In this document: positions 7,844 through 17,302 of the stretch, one piece after another
How the letters are laid out: every line of letters starts with the position of its first letter
Numbering within the stretch: position 1 is the first letter of the stretch
Origin: Cognataquiflexum aquatile
Lineage (GTDB): Bacteria; Bacteroidota; Bacteroidia; Cytophagales; Cyclobacteriaceae
Assembly: GCF_003316845.1 (NCBI RefSeq)
Contig: NZ_QMIK01000003.1
Span: 531,492-595,491 of the forward strand
Direction: 5' to 3'
Length of the DNA stretch: 64,000 nt
Notes under the pieces: generated by a model
The model's database searches: none
What the model was told of the DNA's origin: nothing
Seen by the model: only the letters and a program-made list of their open reading frames with translations
Translations under genes and position numbers: made by a program

Positions 7844-10273
7844 ATGAAACTGGTTTTTACGATTGTAATCGCTTTTGTCTTGGGCCTGACTGCTTCATTT
7901 GCCCAAAAGAATATATTGAAAGGGAAAGTTTTGGATGAGTCCAAGCAGGCTGTTCCCGGTGTGGCGCTGATGTTGGAAGGTACCGTGAGGGGAGTGCAGT
8001 CTGACCTTTCGGGCGGTTATACAATCAAGGATATTCCCGAGGGAGATTATATCCTCAAAGTCAACATGCTCGGCTACAAGGAAGTCAGCATTCCATTTAG
8101 CATTGCGCAGCAAGAAAACAAAGTGTTGGACATCACCTTAAAAGAGGCACCGCTTTCCTTAGATGCTTTTGAGTTCACTGTCAGTAGAGGGATTATGGGC
8201 CAAGAGCGGCTACCTGAAGTGGACCGTTTTCGGATCAATGCCGGAAAAAAAAATGAAGTTATCAGGGTGGGAGAGATCAATGCCAACCTTGCGATGAACA
8301 ATAGCCGTCAAATATTTGGAAGAACCCCAGGTATTTCGATTTGGGAAAATGACGGTTCAGGAATCCAGCTTGGAGTAGCATCTAGGGGTTTGAATCCAAA
8401 CCGCTCTTGGGAGTTCAATGTACGAATGAATGGATATGACATCACTCCCGACCCCATGGGGTATCCGGAGGCTTATTACACTCCCCCCATGGAAGTGGTA
8501 GAACAGATTGAAATCGTCCGTGGTGCTTCTTCCATCCAATATGGTTCCCAATTTGGAGGATTGATGAACTTCGTCATGCGCAAGCCTGACAAATCCAAGC
8601 GTTTTACCTTCGAGACGTTGAACACTGTGGGTAGCAATGGGCTTTTTAGCACTTTCAATTACCTCGGGGGAACAGAAGGAAAATGGAGCTATACAGCCTA
8701 TTACCAAAAGCGGGTTGGAAATGGCTGGAGAGAAAACAGCTATTTCAATACCGACCATGCCCATTTGGAAGTCAATTATGCTGCCAACAACCGCCTGATG
8801 ATCGGTCTGGAAATGACTTACATGGACACCGAAAGCCAACAGCCGGGTGGTCTGACCGATGAGCAGTTCAAAACTGATCCCAGATCAAGTTCACGGGAAA
8901 GGAATTGGTTCAGCACGCCTTGGTTTATCCCGGCTTTGACGGCAGAATATATACTCAGCGAAAACACCAAGCTGAGTTGGAAGACTTTCGGGACATTTGC
9001 AGAAAGAAACTCTGTGGGTTTTATGCGTCCCATAAACCAAGAGGATGATTTGGGCAACAGACAGGTGGACAGGGATTTCTATACCACCTACGGTTCAGAG
9101 ATCAGGATGATCACCGAGTATTCATTGTTTGGCAAAGCAAATACCTTGGCAGCCGGGCTTCGATATTTCAATGGCTTTATCGACAGAAAGCAAGTGGGTG
9201 CAGGAGACAATGGCAAGGAAATGAACTTTGGCCTTATTGACGGCGGGATTTTCAGAAGGGATTTTGACTTTACCAATATCAACCAAGCTGCCTTCGCAGA
9301 GAATGTGTTCAGGTTTTCGGAAAAATGGTTGCTCACCACCGGTTTGAGATATGAGAGAATATCATCCAATATGGAAGGATTGTTCAATATCGTCAATGAC
9401 CAAGAACAAGTATTGCTTCCACAAAACAGGACCAGGAATTTCCTTTTGGTGGGTATCGGATCTGAGTATAAAATTACCCCATCCATGGAGTTTTACTCCA
9501 ATTTTTCCCAAGCTTACAGGCCTGTGCTGATATCGGACCTTACCCCTCCGGCTACTACAGATATCATCGATGAAAATTTGCAGGACTCAAGGGGTTTCAA
9601 TTTTGATCTTGGATACCGGGGTGCCATTCAGAATTGGATGAAGTTTGATGTGGGGTATTTTTATCTGAACTACGCGGACAGGATCGGGACTATTGCTGTA
9701 CAGGATGAAAACGGTGCGATCTCACAGTTCCGTACCAACTTGGGCAATTCAGTCAGCCAGGGTTTTGAGGGATATGTTGAATTTGACCCTATTTCGGCCC
9801 TTACCAAAACTTCCAAATTTGGATACCTTCACCTGTTTGCTTCCCTTGCTTTTGTGGATGCCCGATACGGGGATTTTGCCACGACATCTGTCAAAGACGG
9901 CGTAATCGTCCCCGGCAACCTCAAAGGAAATAGGGTAGAAAATGCCCCCCGAAAGATAAACAGGTACGGAGTGACTTACCGCTATGATAGATTTTCAGTG
10001 ACTTGGCAATTGAGTGATATCGGAGATGCCTTTTCCGATGCTTCCAATACAGTAACGCCCAATGCGGCTGCCACTGTTGGATTGATACCCGCTTATCGGG
10101 TCCAAGACATCTCAGCATCCACTGACATCAAAAACCGCTACATATTCAAAGCAGGAATCAACAACCTGACCAATGAAATGTACTTTACCAGAAGGGCGGG
10201 CGGCTATCCTGGACCAGGAATTATGCCGGGTGAAGGAAGAACTGTTTACTTTACTTTTGGATTGAAATTTTAA
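7844..10273 (+). CDS. TonB-dependent receptor with carboxypeptidase-like N-domain (FecA-like)
   Basis: 809 residues. A signal peptide (1-20, cleavage after ASFAQ) is followed by a carboxypeptidase-regulatory-like domain (about 23-105: LKGKVLDESKQAVPGV ... DIPEGDYILKVNMLGY). The plug (about 130-240) includes VEQIEIVRGASSIQYGSQFGG, and a 22-strand-type barrel ends in the classical terminal aromatic residue (TFGLKF). LRYERISSN and EFYSNFSQAYRP are typical of siderophore or ferric-citrate receptors. It imports an iron chelate or similar ligand across the outer membrane using TonB-ExbBD energy. No SusD partner follows, which argues against glycan uptake. Two dyads upstream suggest metal-dependent control. 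Confidence 0.93.
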   Translation: MKLVFTIVIAFVLGLTASFAQKNILKGKVLDESKQAVPGVALMLEGTVRGVQSDLSGGYTIKDIPEGDYILKVNMLGYKEVSIPFSIAQQENKVLDITLKEAPLSLDAFEFTVSRGIMGQERLPEVDRFRINAGKKNEVIRVGEINANLAMNNSRQIFGRTPGISIWENDGSGIQLGVASRGLNPNRSWEFNVRMNGYDITPDPMGYPEAYYTPPMEVVEQIEIVRGASSIQYGSQFGGLMNFVMRKPDKSKRFTFETLNTVGSNGLFSTFNYLGGTEGKWSYTAYYQKRVGNGWRENSYFNTDHAHLEVNYAANNRLMIGLEMTYMDTESQQPGGLTDEQFKTDPRSSSRERNWFSTPWFIPALTAEYILSENTKLSWKTFGTFAERNSVGFMRPINQEDDLGNRQVDRDFYTTYGSEIRMITEYSLFGKANTLAAGLRYFNGFIDRKQVGAGDNGKEMNFGLIDGGIFRRDFDFTNINQAAFAENVFRFSEKWLLTTGLRYERISSNMEGLFNIVNDQEQVLLPQNRTRNFLLVGIGSEYKITPSMEFYSNFSQAYRPVLISDLTPPATTDIIDENLQDSRGFNFDLGYRGAIQNWMKFDVGYFYLNYADRIGTIAVQDENGAISQFRTNLGNSVSQGFEGYVEFDPISALTKTSKFGYLHLFASLAFVDARYGDFATTSVKDGVIVPGNLKGNRVENAPRKINRYGVTYRYDRFSVTWQLSDIGDAFSDASNTVTPNAAATVGLIPAYRVQDISASTDIKNRYIFKAGINNLTNEMYFTRRAGGYPGPGIMPGEGRTVYFTFGLKF

Positions 10274-10344
10274 GGAGAGGACTCTTCTTATCGAGGAAGT
10301 ATTTTCAGGCTAGGTTTACTTCCAATTGTTTTCTCATGAGTTTC

Positions 10345-10384
10345 AAAAAAAAGTGCCCTAAACATATTTAGGGCACTTTTTTTA
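10345..10384. terminator. Bidirectional terminator
   Basis: Stem AAAAAGTGCCCTAAA / TTTAGGGCACTTTTT with loop CATA, A-rich on one side and T-rich on the other. It lies between the convergent receptor and cupin genes and can serve both. Confidence 0.92.
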
Positions 10385-10434
10385 GTTAAATATAATTGGA
10401 CTATTCGGACAAAGAGAATTCGGGGCTTTAGGAA

Positions 10435-10929
10435 TCACCTTCCAAAATCATCCTGAAGCCTGACAATATCGTCTTCATTGGACGGATTGGAAGCATCCGT
10501 ATGTTGCCAAATCTCCGCCACCACTCCCCAATCTTCCAAACCTATCAACCTGTGCCTTTCCCCTTGTTGGAGCTTGATTTTGTCTCCTTCCGAAAGGGTC
10601 TTGATTTCATTTTGCACATCAGTCATGCTAGTTCCCACTGCTACTTTTCCTTTGATGCAGCGCCAGATTTCTGCCCGGCGGAAGTGGTATTGCCAACTCA
10701 ATCTTTTCTCGGGGGCTACCAAAAGGATTTTTGGGCTAAGCATTTCTGATATTTTCAGGGATTCAAAATCCTCCTCCGGGAAAAATTGAGCGGCAAATTT
10801 GGAAGCTTGGTCTTCATTGATCACCAAAAACCCTCCCCAGGGTCTTTGTTTGTCTTTTTTGACAATTTCAAATCCCAAACCTTCAATATACTGTTCTGTT
10901 TGTTCAAAAATCTCTTCTTTAGAATTCAT
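10435..10929 (-). CDS. Cupin protein, phosphomannose-isomerase-like
   Basis: 164 residues forming one cupin fold. RPWGGFLVI near residues 28-36 matches the entry of type I/II phosphomannose isomerase-like cupins. LSWQYHFRRAEIWRCIKG (about 78-95) carries the metal-ligand His/Glu of cupin motif 1, and GERHRLIG the His of motif 2. A role in sugar-phosphate isomerisation or a related sugar reaction is inferred. A decayed N-terminal copy of the same gene is present at about 12797-12885. Confidence 0.8.
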   Translation of the reverse strand: MNSKEEIFEQTEQYIEGLGFEIVKKDKQRPWGGFLVINEDQASKFAAQFFPEEDFESLKISEMLSPKILLVAPEKRLSWQYHFRRAEIWRCIKGKVAVGTSMTDVQNEIKTLSEGDKIKLQQGERHRLIGLEDWGVVAEIWQHTDASNPSNEDDIVRLQDDFGR

Positions 10930-11071
10930 TATTTCTAAGTCAAAATTGGTGCTGATGATAAAGTGTTCAACTTGTAAAGGAAAGAATTTTTTGAATTTCT
11001 CCTTATTTATTTCGAATCGGTGATAAATATAAAGAGCATTTTGAAAAACCGACCCAAGGATCTCCTCACGT

Positions 11072-12391
11072 CTACTTTTTCTTCTGCGCCGCCAGCCATT
11101 CCATGATGGTAACAGGGCGTCCGTTGAGCATTACAGGAGAGCCATCCAAATCCGTCCTAGCCGTATTGGCATGGGAATAAATCCACGACCAATGTCCGTT
11201 GTAACGGTAATTTTCACCACCATAAAATCCCGTGATGTCTGTCACGTTATCGTAGTAGGACAAAATCACATTTTTTGCGCCGGCCTGTTTTAGTCTTTTG
11301 TAAAGCGGAACGACTGTTTCCTCTGGTTTGGTGGTCCCGTCATCTTTGGCATGGATAAACCACATCGGTACGTTTTTGATTTTCTGTAGCTGTGCGTCAC
11401 TTACAAACTCATTAAAGTAAGCCAAAGCACTGATATAAGCGCCTGCAAAATAGTCCGGGTTCTCCAAAATCAGTTTGAGAGACATATAGCCCCCATTGGA
11501 ACAGCCCCCGACATAAATTCTCTTCGTATCGATATTGGGGTTTTTGGTTACAAAATCTTGGATTAAAGCGAAGACACCTGCATTATAGATGTCGTTGTCT
11601 TTTCCGCGGGTCATGCCCTCTGCCGCCTGCATCCAAAAGGTGGGTGCTTGGGGTACCAAGACATACGCCCCGCCAAAAAAAACCTGAATTTCCGGTGACG
11701 CGTAATTGGCTGCTTTGTTGCCTAGCAGAGCGGTGGTGGGGTCGTTGCCCCCTTCGCCGCCACCGTGAAGCCAAATGATCAGAGGAACTTTTGACTTGAT
11801 GTCTTTAGGTGCAAACGAAGCGTAAGACATGCTGAGACCGTTTCCGTATTGGAATGTTTTTGATAAATCATATTGATCTACTAGGGGCATGATTTTGCCT
11901 TTGGAGTTATTCCAAACTTTTCCCGTTTTGTTGTGGAGGATGGTCATTTTGTAATCCACCCAATAGTTAGAGCCGCGGTTATTGATCCTAGTGTATTGGA
12001 AAGGTGATCCAAGTGGCGTAACCGGACCAACTGCCAAAACCAAAGTGATATTTTTGCCTTCTGCCAACCTGTTTCCATTTTCATCCGAAACATAAGCATA
12101 TACTACTGACCGGGTTCCGGAAGCACTTTCAGCCGGAATTTCTGCTCCCTCCAAACTCCGGGTTGCGAATACTTGGTATTCTGTTGCGTTTGCATCCTTG
12201 ACGGACTCTTCCAAGCTGAGGATGACTTTGTTCACAGCGGGTCCCCAATCAAACCCTTCCACTACCCATCTATACTCTCCAGGTGTAGCCAAAGAATTTG
12301 TTTGATTTTCATTTGGATCGGAAGCTGTGGCACCAAAAGAAAAATGGCCAAGCAGAGAAGTCAATAAGAGGAGGAGATAAAACTTTTTCAT
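11072..12391 (-). CDS. Secreted alpha/beta-hydrolase, esterase/prolyl-oligopeptidase-like
   Basis: The start is placed at 12391 (MKKFYLLLLLTSLLGHFSFG, a clear signal peptide). The frame is open 55 codons further upstream but that part is not protein-like. 439 residues: an Ig-like N-terminal domain (about 35-130), then the hydrolase. LIIWLHGGGEGG supplies the oxyanion region, GGCSNGGY the nucleophile Ser298, HAKDD an acid and NGHWSWIY a candidate catalytic His. Relatives include feruloyl and polyhydroxybutyrate-type esterases with an N-terminal beta domain. The natural substrate is unknown. Confidence 0.85.
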   Translation of the reverse strand: MKKFYLLLLLTSLLGHFSFGATASDPNENQTNSLATPGEYRWVVEGFDWGPAVNKVILSLEESVKDANATEYQVFATRSLEGAEIPAESASGTRSVVYAYVSDENGNRLAEGKNITLVLAVGPVTPLGSPFQYTRINNRGSNYWVDYKMTILHNKTGKVWNNSKGKIMPLVDQYDLSKTFQYGNGLSMSYASFAPKDIKSKVPLIIWLHGGGEGGNDPTTALLGNKAANYASPEIQVFFGGAYVLVPQAPTFWMQAAEGMTRGKDNDIYNAGVFALIQDFVTKNPNIDTKRIYVGGCSNGGYMSLKLILENPDYFAGAYISALAYFNEFVSDAQLQKIKNVPMWFIHAKDDGTTKPEETVVPLYKRLKQAGAKNVILSYYDNVTDITGFYGGENYRYNGHWSWIYSHANTARTDLDGSPVMLNGRPVTIMEWLAAQKKK

Positions 12392-12533
12392 AGGAGATAC
12401 AATGGGTTTGGTTTGAAGAGTAAAAGTTAAATCAAAGGATTGGGGTTGGATAGGGGAATTACAGGAATGGGAGGTTTGGAGATTTGAAGAAAAAAAACCG
12501 GCAGGTTTTGAAAACTGCCTGATCAAAAATCTT

Positions 12534-12796
12534 CTAAAAAGCCCCAATCTTCCCATCCATCCAATTGGCGCGTTGACTCAGAAAATTCTGAAGGTCAAGG
12601 ACGGATTGGTCATAGGTTCGGTCTGCGCTCACTTCCCACTTGGCATAGTTGCGGGTTACGGCATTATTGTCTTGAAGATACCTTGAAGTGTCGGATACCA
12701 GTTTTTGGAGGTTTCCATTGCTCAAGGTGGTGCTTCTTAAGTTGGTCCAACGGGTTTTGACCGCCTGGCGAAAAACCCGGTCTTCCATGAATCGCC
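12534..12796 (-). pseudogene. Orphan C-terminal fragment of the CotH-family gene
   Basis: Encodes about 86 residues differing from the C-terminus of the intact CotH-family protein at 15681-17138 at only a handful of positions (TNLRST versus TTLRGS; GAF versus GTF at the end). Homology stops abruptly upstream of the Arg-Phe-Met-Glu-Asp block, where cupin-like relic DNA begins. No start signal or kinase core is present, so it is a duplicated fragment. The high identity implies a recent copy or ongoing gene conversion with the intact gene 3 kb away. Confidence 0.85.
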
Positions 12797-12885
12797 CCCC
12801 CTTTAAGGACTTTGGTTGTCTTTTTTGATAATTTCAAATCCCTATTCGTTGATTTCCTTTACGGTTTCCTCCAATATTTGATTTA
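12797..12885 (-). pseudogene. Decayed N-terminal relic of the cupin gene
   Basis: Read on the minus strand it gives ILEETVKEINE-stop-GFEIIKKDNQSP, aligning with IFEQTEQYIEGLGFEIVKKDKQRP of the intact cupin at 10435-10929. A TAG replaces a Leu codon, and the PWGG motif is broken by TAA. It is fused directly to the CotH fragment. No function is expected. Confidence 0.7.
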
Positions 12886-13015
12886 GGACTGGCTTGTTTA
12901 TTAGAACTTATTTAGTGCTAAAAAATTGGTCTTTATGGACAGGGGTGCATATCGGAGTGTTTTGAGGAGCATTACCTCTTTTTATGTTTTTTTGAGATCA
13001 ATCTTTGAATAAATT

Positions 13016-13056
13016 AAAACCTCCTTGACCGGATTAATTTTTGGCAAGGAGGTTTT
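13016..13056 (-). terminator. Terminator downstream of the FtsX-type permease
   Basis: Twelve-bp perfect stem AAAACCTCCTTG / CAAGGAGGTTTT with a 17-base loop and T-rich ends. It is 50 bases past the stop codon of the minus-strand permease. Confidence 0.8.
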
Positions 13057-13106
13057 GCAGTGGTGTATTGGAGTCTTGTTGGTTTTTAATGGTGATTTAT
13101 ATAGGG

Positions 13107-15488
13107 TTAAAGATCTTTAAGTGAATTTACAGGATTGTTGGTTGCAGCGCGGAGCGCATGGTAGCTAACAGTGCCCAAAGCCACAAATGATCCCGCCAGC
13201 AAAACGTAAAGAAAGACAATCCAAGGAAATGGGATATGGTAAGCGAATCCCGAAAGCCATGTGTTCATGGAATACCAGCCAATTGGTGCTGCAATCAACA
13301 AACCTACCAATACCAATTTGAGAAAATCCTTGGACATCATCACTACAATACTTCCCACTGAAGCGCCTAAAACCTTTCTTACTGCCACAGATTTTTTGCT
13401 CTGTTCGAGAGAAAAAGAAGCCAATCCAAAGAGACCTAGACAGGATACAAAGATGGCCAAGCCGGAAAACAAACCAAAAAGTTGACCCAACCTCTTATCT
13501 TGATCGAAAAGCTTGTCAAAAGTTTCATCAAGAAACAAGTATTCAAATGTATGATCCGGAGCAATTTTTGCCCAGGTATTCTCAAGTCCGGCTATGGTTT
13601 CTTCTAGGTTTTCTGTTTTGACCTTGACTGCCAAAAATGTAGTCTCAAACTGATCATTGAGTATCATAACAAGAGGGTCAATTTTTTCTTCAAGATGTTT
13701 GAAGTGAAAATCTTCAACCACGCCGACAATTTTACCGGGACTTTCGCTTCTTTCTCCAATGTCCATGAGTTTGCCGATGGCATCTTCGGGATTTTGCCAG
13801 CCAAAGAATTTGGCAGCAGTCTCATTGATAATAAACTCTTTCCCAAATTGTTGGCTTTCTGGATGAAAATAATCTCCCGCTTTCATTTTCATGCCTAGGG
13901 TATTCAACAAATCTTCGTCACCGCTAAAGAAATACATGTTTTCAGGTTTTTTATCCTGGATGTTTTCATGCCAAAACATGGTTGTACGCACCATTTTTCC
14001 TGGAATTTCCAACATCCTTGAAGCACTTTCTACTCCGGGAACATTCATGAATTCGTTCTTTAAGGTCAAGACCCCGATAGAATCCTGCGGAAGCAATGTT
14101 ACCAAAACCTGTTCTCTATCGAAACCCATGTTTTTGGTCATCATGAAATCCAACTGCCTGTAGATAATGAAAGTACCTGCCATGATGACAAAAGCTACCG
14201 CAAACTGGAAAACGACCAAGGATTTCCGTAAAGTCTGACCTCTCAGATTTGTAACCAAATTGCCTTTAAGTACTTCCACGGGCTTGAAATTGGAAAGGAA
14301 AAAAGCAGGGTAAGTACCTGCCAATACCCCTACAAAAAAGGTGATGATAGCAAAAACAGGCAACACAAAGCCATTTTCAATAGGGTTGAATTCAATTTCT
14401 TTCCCGGATAATTCATTAAAAAATGGAATGATAACCGTCAAAATCAGCACAGCCAAGGACAAAGAAAAAAAGGATATCAGTATAGACTCACTCAAAAACT
14501 GGAAGATGAGCTGGCTCCTCTTTCCTCCAGCAACCTTACGGATACCTACTTCACGTGCCCGCTTCAGAGACTGGGCAGTAGTGAGGTTCATGAAATTGAT
14601 ACATGCTATGACCAAAATGAAGAAAGCAATGGCAGACATGATATACACGGTTTGGATACTGCCATTGGGTTCGATCTCTAAGCCTCTATTGGAATTGAGG
14701 TGGATGTCTGTGAGAGCCTGGAGTTCAAGGTCATTTTTTGGGTCTTCAGGGGTCAATTCCTGGAAGGTATCCATAAACTCTGAAATTTTTACCGAATATT
14801 CTTTGGTATCGATTCCTTTTGGTAATACAAGATAGGTGTAATGGTTTGTCAAATAGCTAAAGCCATTGGGAGAACCAGGGCGCATCGGTTCAAAATTCCC
14901 TGATGAAACCAGGATTTCTGGGTGAAAGTGGGAATTTGAAGGGACTTCCTCCATGATTCCTGTGATTTTATAGGCTTGGTTGTCGTGAGATAAGGTTAAT
15001 GTTTTGCCTATTGGATCTTCTATTCCAAAAAATTCATTCGCTTTTTTAAGCGTTAGAACCATGGAGTTGAGTTCCATCAAGGCTTGCTTAGGATTGCCGC
15101 TTAGAAGCTTAAAGTCTAAAACATCAAAAACAGAGGAATCAGCAAAAAATACCCTTTCCTTTACTTTGGATTCAGATTCTTCGCGGGAAACATACATATC
15201 GGATGGTTTGACCCTTGAATAAGCTTCGATTTCAGGAAAATTTTCTTTCAGTATTTCTCCAATCGGAAATGCGGATATCGCCCAATTATTGGCTTCAAGA
15301 TTTAGTACCAACCTGTATACCTGGTCTGCACGGCGGTTTTGCCTGTCATAGTTGAGTTCAAATTGAACGAAAAGGACAATCAAAACACAGCAAGCCATAC
15401 CGATTGCTAGCCCAATAATGTTGATGGAGGCATGTAGCTTGTTTCGCTTGAGATTTCTTAGAGCAATAAGAATGTAATTTTTGATCAT
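13107..15488 (-). CDS. ABC transporter permease, MacB/FtsX type
   Basis: 793 residues with the tandem arrangement usual for Bacteroidota. The N-terminal MIKNYILIALRNLKRNK leader and TM helix (about 20-42) are followed by a MacB periplasmic domain (about 45-280), then three TM helices with the FtsX motif TTAQSLKRAREVGIRKVAGGKR (about 300-325). A second periplasmic domain follows, and a final FtsX block with SKKSVAVRKVLGASVGSIV (near 690). It would couple a cytoplasmic ATPase to lipoprotein or peptide export, but no ATPase is adjacent. The CotH-family gene is upstream on the same strand, 192 bases away. Confidence 0.92.
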   Translation of the reverse strand: MIKNYILIALRNLKRNKLHASINIIGLAIGMACCVLIVLFVQFELNYDRQNRRADQVYRLVLNLEANNWAISAFPIGEILKENFPEIEAYSRVKPSDMYVSREESESKVKERVFFADSSVFDVLDFKLLSGNPKQALMELNSMVLTLKKANEFFGIEDPIGKTLTLSHDNQAYKITGIMEEVPSNSHFHPEILVSSGNFEPMRPGSPNGFSYLTNHYTYLVLPKGIDTKEYSVKISEFMDTFQELTPEDPKNDLELQALTDIHLNSNRGLEIEPNGSIQTVYIMSAIAFFILVIACINFMNLTTAQSLKRAREVGIRKVAGGKRSQLIFQFLSESILISFFSLSLAVLILTVIIPFFNELSGKEIEFNPIENGFVLPVFAIITFFVGVLAGTYPAFFLSNFKPVEVLKGNLVTNLRGQTLRKSLVVFQFAVAFVIMAGTFIIYRQLDFMMTKNMGFDREQVLVTLLPQDSIGVLTLKNEFMNVPGVESASRMLEIPGKMVRTTMFWHENIQDKKPENMYFFSGDEDLLNTLGMKMKAGDYFHPESQQFGKEFIINETAAKFFGWQNPEDAIGKLMDIGERSESPGKIVGVVEDFHFKHLEEKIDPLVMILNDQFETTFLAVKVKTENLEETIAGLENTWAKIAPDHTFEYLFLDETFDKLFDQDKRLGQLFGLFSGLAIFVSCLGLFGLASFSLEQSKKSVAVRKVLGASVGSIVVMMSKDFLKLVLVGLLIAAPIGWYSMNTWLSGFAYHIPFPWIVFLYVLLAGSFVALGTVSYHALRAATNNPVNSLKDL

Positions 15489-15680
15489 GGAGATTAAAAG
15501 TTTTCCCTAATGAATGCCAATGTCCATGCCAGCCCAAAAAATCGATTTTGACTAGAAATTACATGTTTTTGAAATGTAAATGTGCTCGATATCTCACTAT
15601 TTCGTTCGCTGATGGACAAATTGGTTTAGGCATAGCCCAGACCAGTAAGGAATTAAGGGTCTGAAAGGACTTTGTTTTTG

Positions 15681-17138
15681 TTAAAAAGTCCCGATTTTTC
15701 CATCCATCCAATTGGCGCGTTGACTGAGAAAATTCTGAAGGTCAAGGACGGATTGGTCGTAGGTTCGGTCCGCACTCACTTCCCACTTGGCATAGTTGCG
15801 GGTGACAGCATTATTGTCTTGAAGGTACCTGGAAGTGTCGGAAACCAGTTTTTGGAGGTTTCCATTGCTCAAGGTGCTTCCTCTTAAGGTCGTCCAACGG
15901 GTTTTGACAGCTTGGCGAAAAACCCGGTCTTCCATTAACCGGTTCCACCAAAACGGCATCATCCAAGGATCTTTGTTGACATAGTTATTGTAATTGATCA
16001 CCCAATCATTCATCGGAATCCTATCTCCCTCGTCAAAGCCAATATTGAAATCCCAAACAGGTCCCATGGCAAGCTTGCCATCTCTGTCTTTGACCAAATA
16101 AGTACTCAGGCGGTACGCATCGACATTACGGCAAAGCTCATTGATGATAAAATAATCCACAAAACTTCCGATGTCTATATAATCCGCATAACTCCTTTCG
16201 CCTGCACCAAAATCATCCTGCAATAAGGCAGTTTCGAAGTCTTGCAAATAATCGGCGATATAGATTTTTTGGGCTTCGGTGATATCTTCCGCTTTTGGGT
16301 ATTCGTACATGAAGTAGGTCTCCAAATATTGGTCTGCATGATAGGGTGGTGCAAATGCCGGGAAAGTGACGGGTTTTCCAAAAATATCAAAACCACTGCG
16401 AAAGCTGTTTTGAGAGGTATATCGGGCATCGTCATCCCAATTGTTGAGAAAGTAGGAGAGAGGTTTGCCATCATGTTCAGGCCCGGCATCGGCCTTGTCG
16501 ATTTTGAGGATATAGCCACCTGTCAGGTTGGTGGAGGATGTATTCAGTGATTTGATGTCAATCCGTTGACTGTCTCGCTTCAGCTTTTCACACAAATAAT
16601 ACACGCCCATATATTCTCCATTGACTTCAATTTCGACAAACTTTCCCCTGCTTGCATATTTCCCCATCTGATTGGAGATGTCATAGGCGACCTGGTTATA
16701 CATCAAACTTCTGTCCCAAATGTACTTTTCGGATTTATTCACAACATGGCCGATAAGCCTCCAATCTTCTTCCTTTGGAAGACCAAGGATAGTAACATCC
16801 ACTCCTTCGCCTGCTTCGTCTATAGTTTCGAAGTTGAATCCCTTTTTGTCAGACAGACGAAAAGAAGTCTTGCCTCGGTATTCAATGTCGATCAGTTGGG
16901 TTTGGAGAAGTTTTTTCTCTTGGTAGATTTTCATTTGAGCTTGCACTCCCGGTTCATAAGGAATCGAAGCACCACGGGTGTCTATCACGACATAGGGTAT
17001 CTCGCTATCTTCAGTATCGATGGCAAATACCTGTCCGTCGTCACCCTTTGGGATAACTTCAACTGGTTCCTGGCATCCTGTCCAAATGAACAAACTGATG
17101 ACCCCAATCCAAAAAACGTTTCTAAATGAACTTTGCAT
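15681..17138 (-). CDS. CotH kinase family lipoprotein
   Basis: 485 residues with a lipobox (VISLFIWTGCQ, Cys22). The CotH-like kinase core is recognisable from YRGKTSFRLSDKKGFNFE, through NKSEKYIWDRSLMYNQVAYD and VEIEVNGEYMGVYYLCEKLK, to the metal-binding block GPVWDFNIGFD near residue 365. B. subtilis CotH phosphorylates coat proteins; secreted Bacteroidota members are common, of unknown target, and are predicted protein kinases or similar transferases. The C-terminal 86 residues are duplicated as a fragment at 12534-12796. It is divergent from the XRE regulator. Confidence 0.88.
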   Translation of the reverse strand: MQSSFRNVFWIGVISLFIWTGCQEPVEVIPKGDDGQVFAIDTEDSEIPYVVIDTRGASIPYEPGVQAQMKIYQEKKLLQTQLIDIEYRGKTSFRLSDKKGFNFETIDEAGEGVDVTILGLPKEEDWRLIGHVVNKSEKYIWDRSLMYNQVAYDISNQMGKYASRGKFVEIEVNGEYMGVYYLCEKLKRDSQRIDIKSLNTSSTNLTGGYILKIDKADAGPEHDGKPLSYFLNNWDDDARYTSQNSFRSGFDIFGKPVTFPAFAPPYHADQYLETYFMYEYPKAEDITEAQKIYIADYLQDFETALLQDDFGAGERSYADYIDIGSFVDYFIINELCRNVDAYRLSTYLVKDRDGKLAMGPVWDFNIGFDEGDRIPMNDWVINYNNYVNKDPWMMPFWWNRLMEDRVFRQAVKTRWTTLRGSTLSNGNLQKLVSDTSRYLQDNNAVTRNYAKWEVSADRTYDQSVLDLQNFLSQRANWMDGKIGTF

Positions 17139-17302
17139 AATTTTTAAATTTTGGAAACAAAATTAGTTGATTTTCACGGAATGCCATGAGCTAAGGTTGT
17201 GTGGTGGATTAATTCCAAACAATCCGATTTGGAATCAGTTTTGTATTTGGCGTAAAGATGGCGCATGCCTGACGTTTTAATAGGATTTAGAATAAAAGAT
17301 AT

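Noticed and set aside
16566..17129. 187-residue plus-strand frame opposite the CotH gene
   Set aside because: Antisense shadow; the minus strand encodes a recognisable CotH-family lipoprotein.
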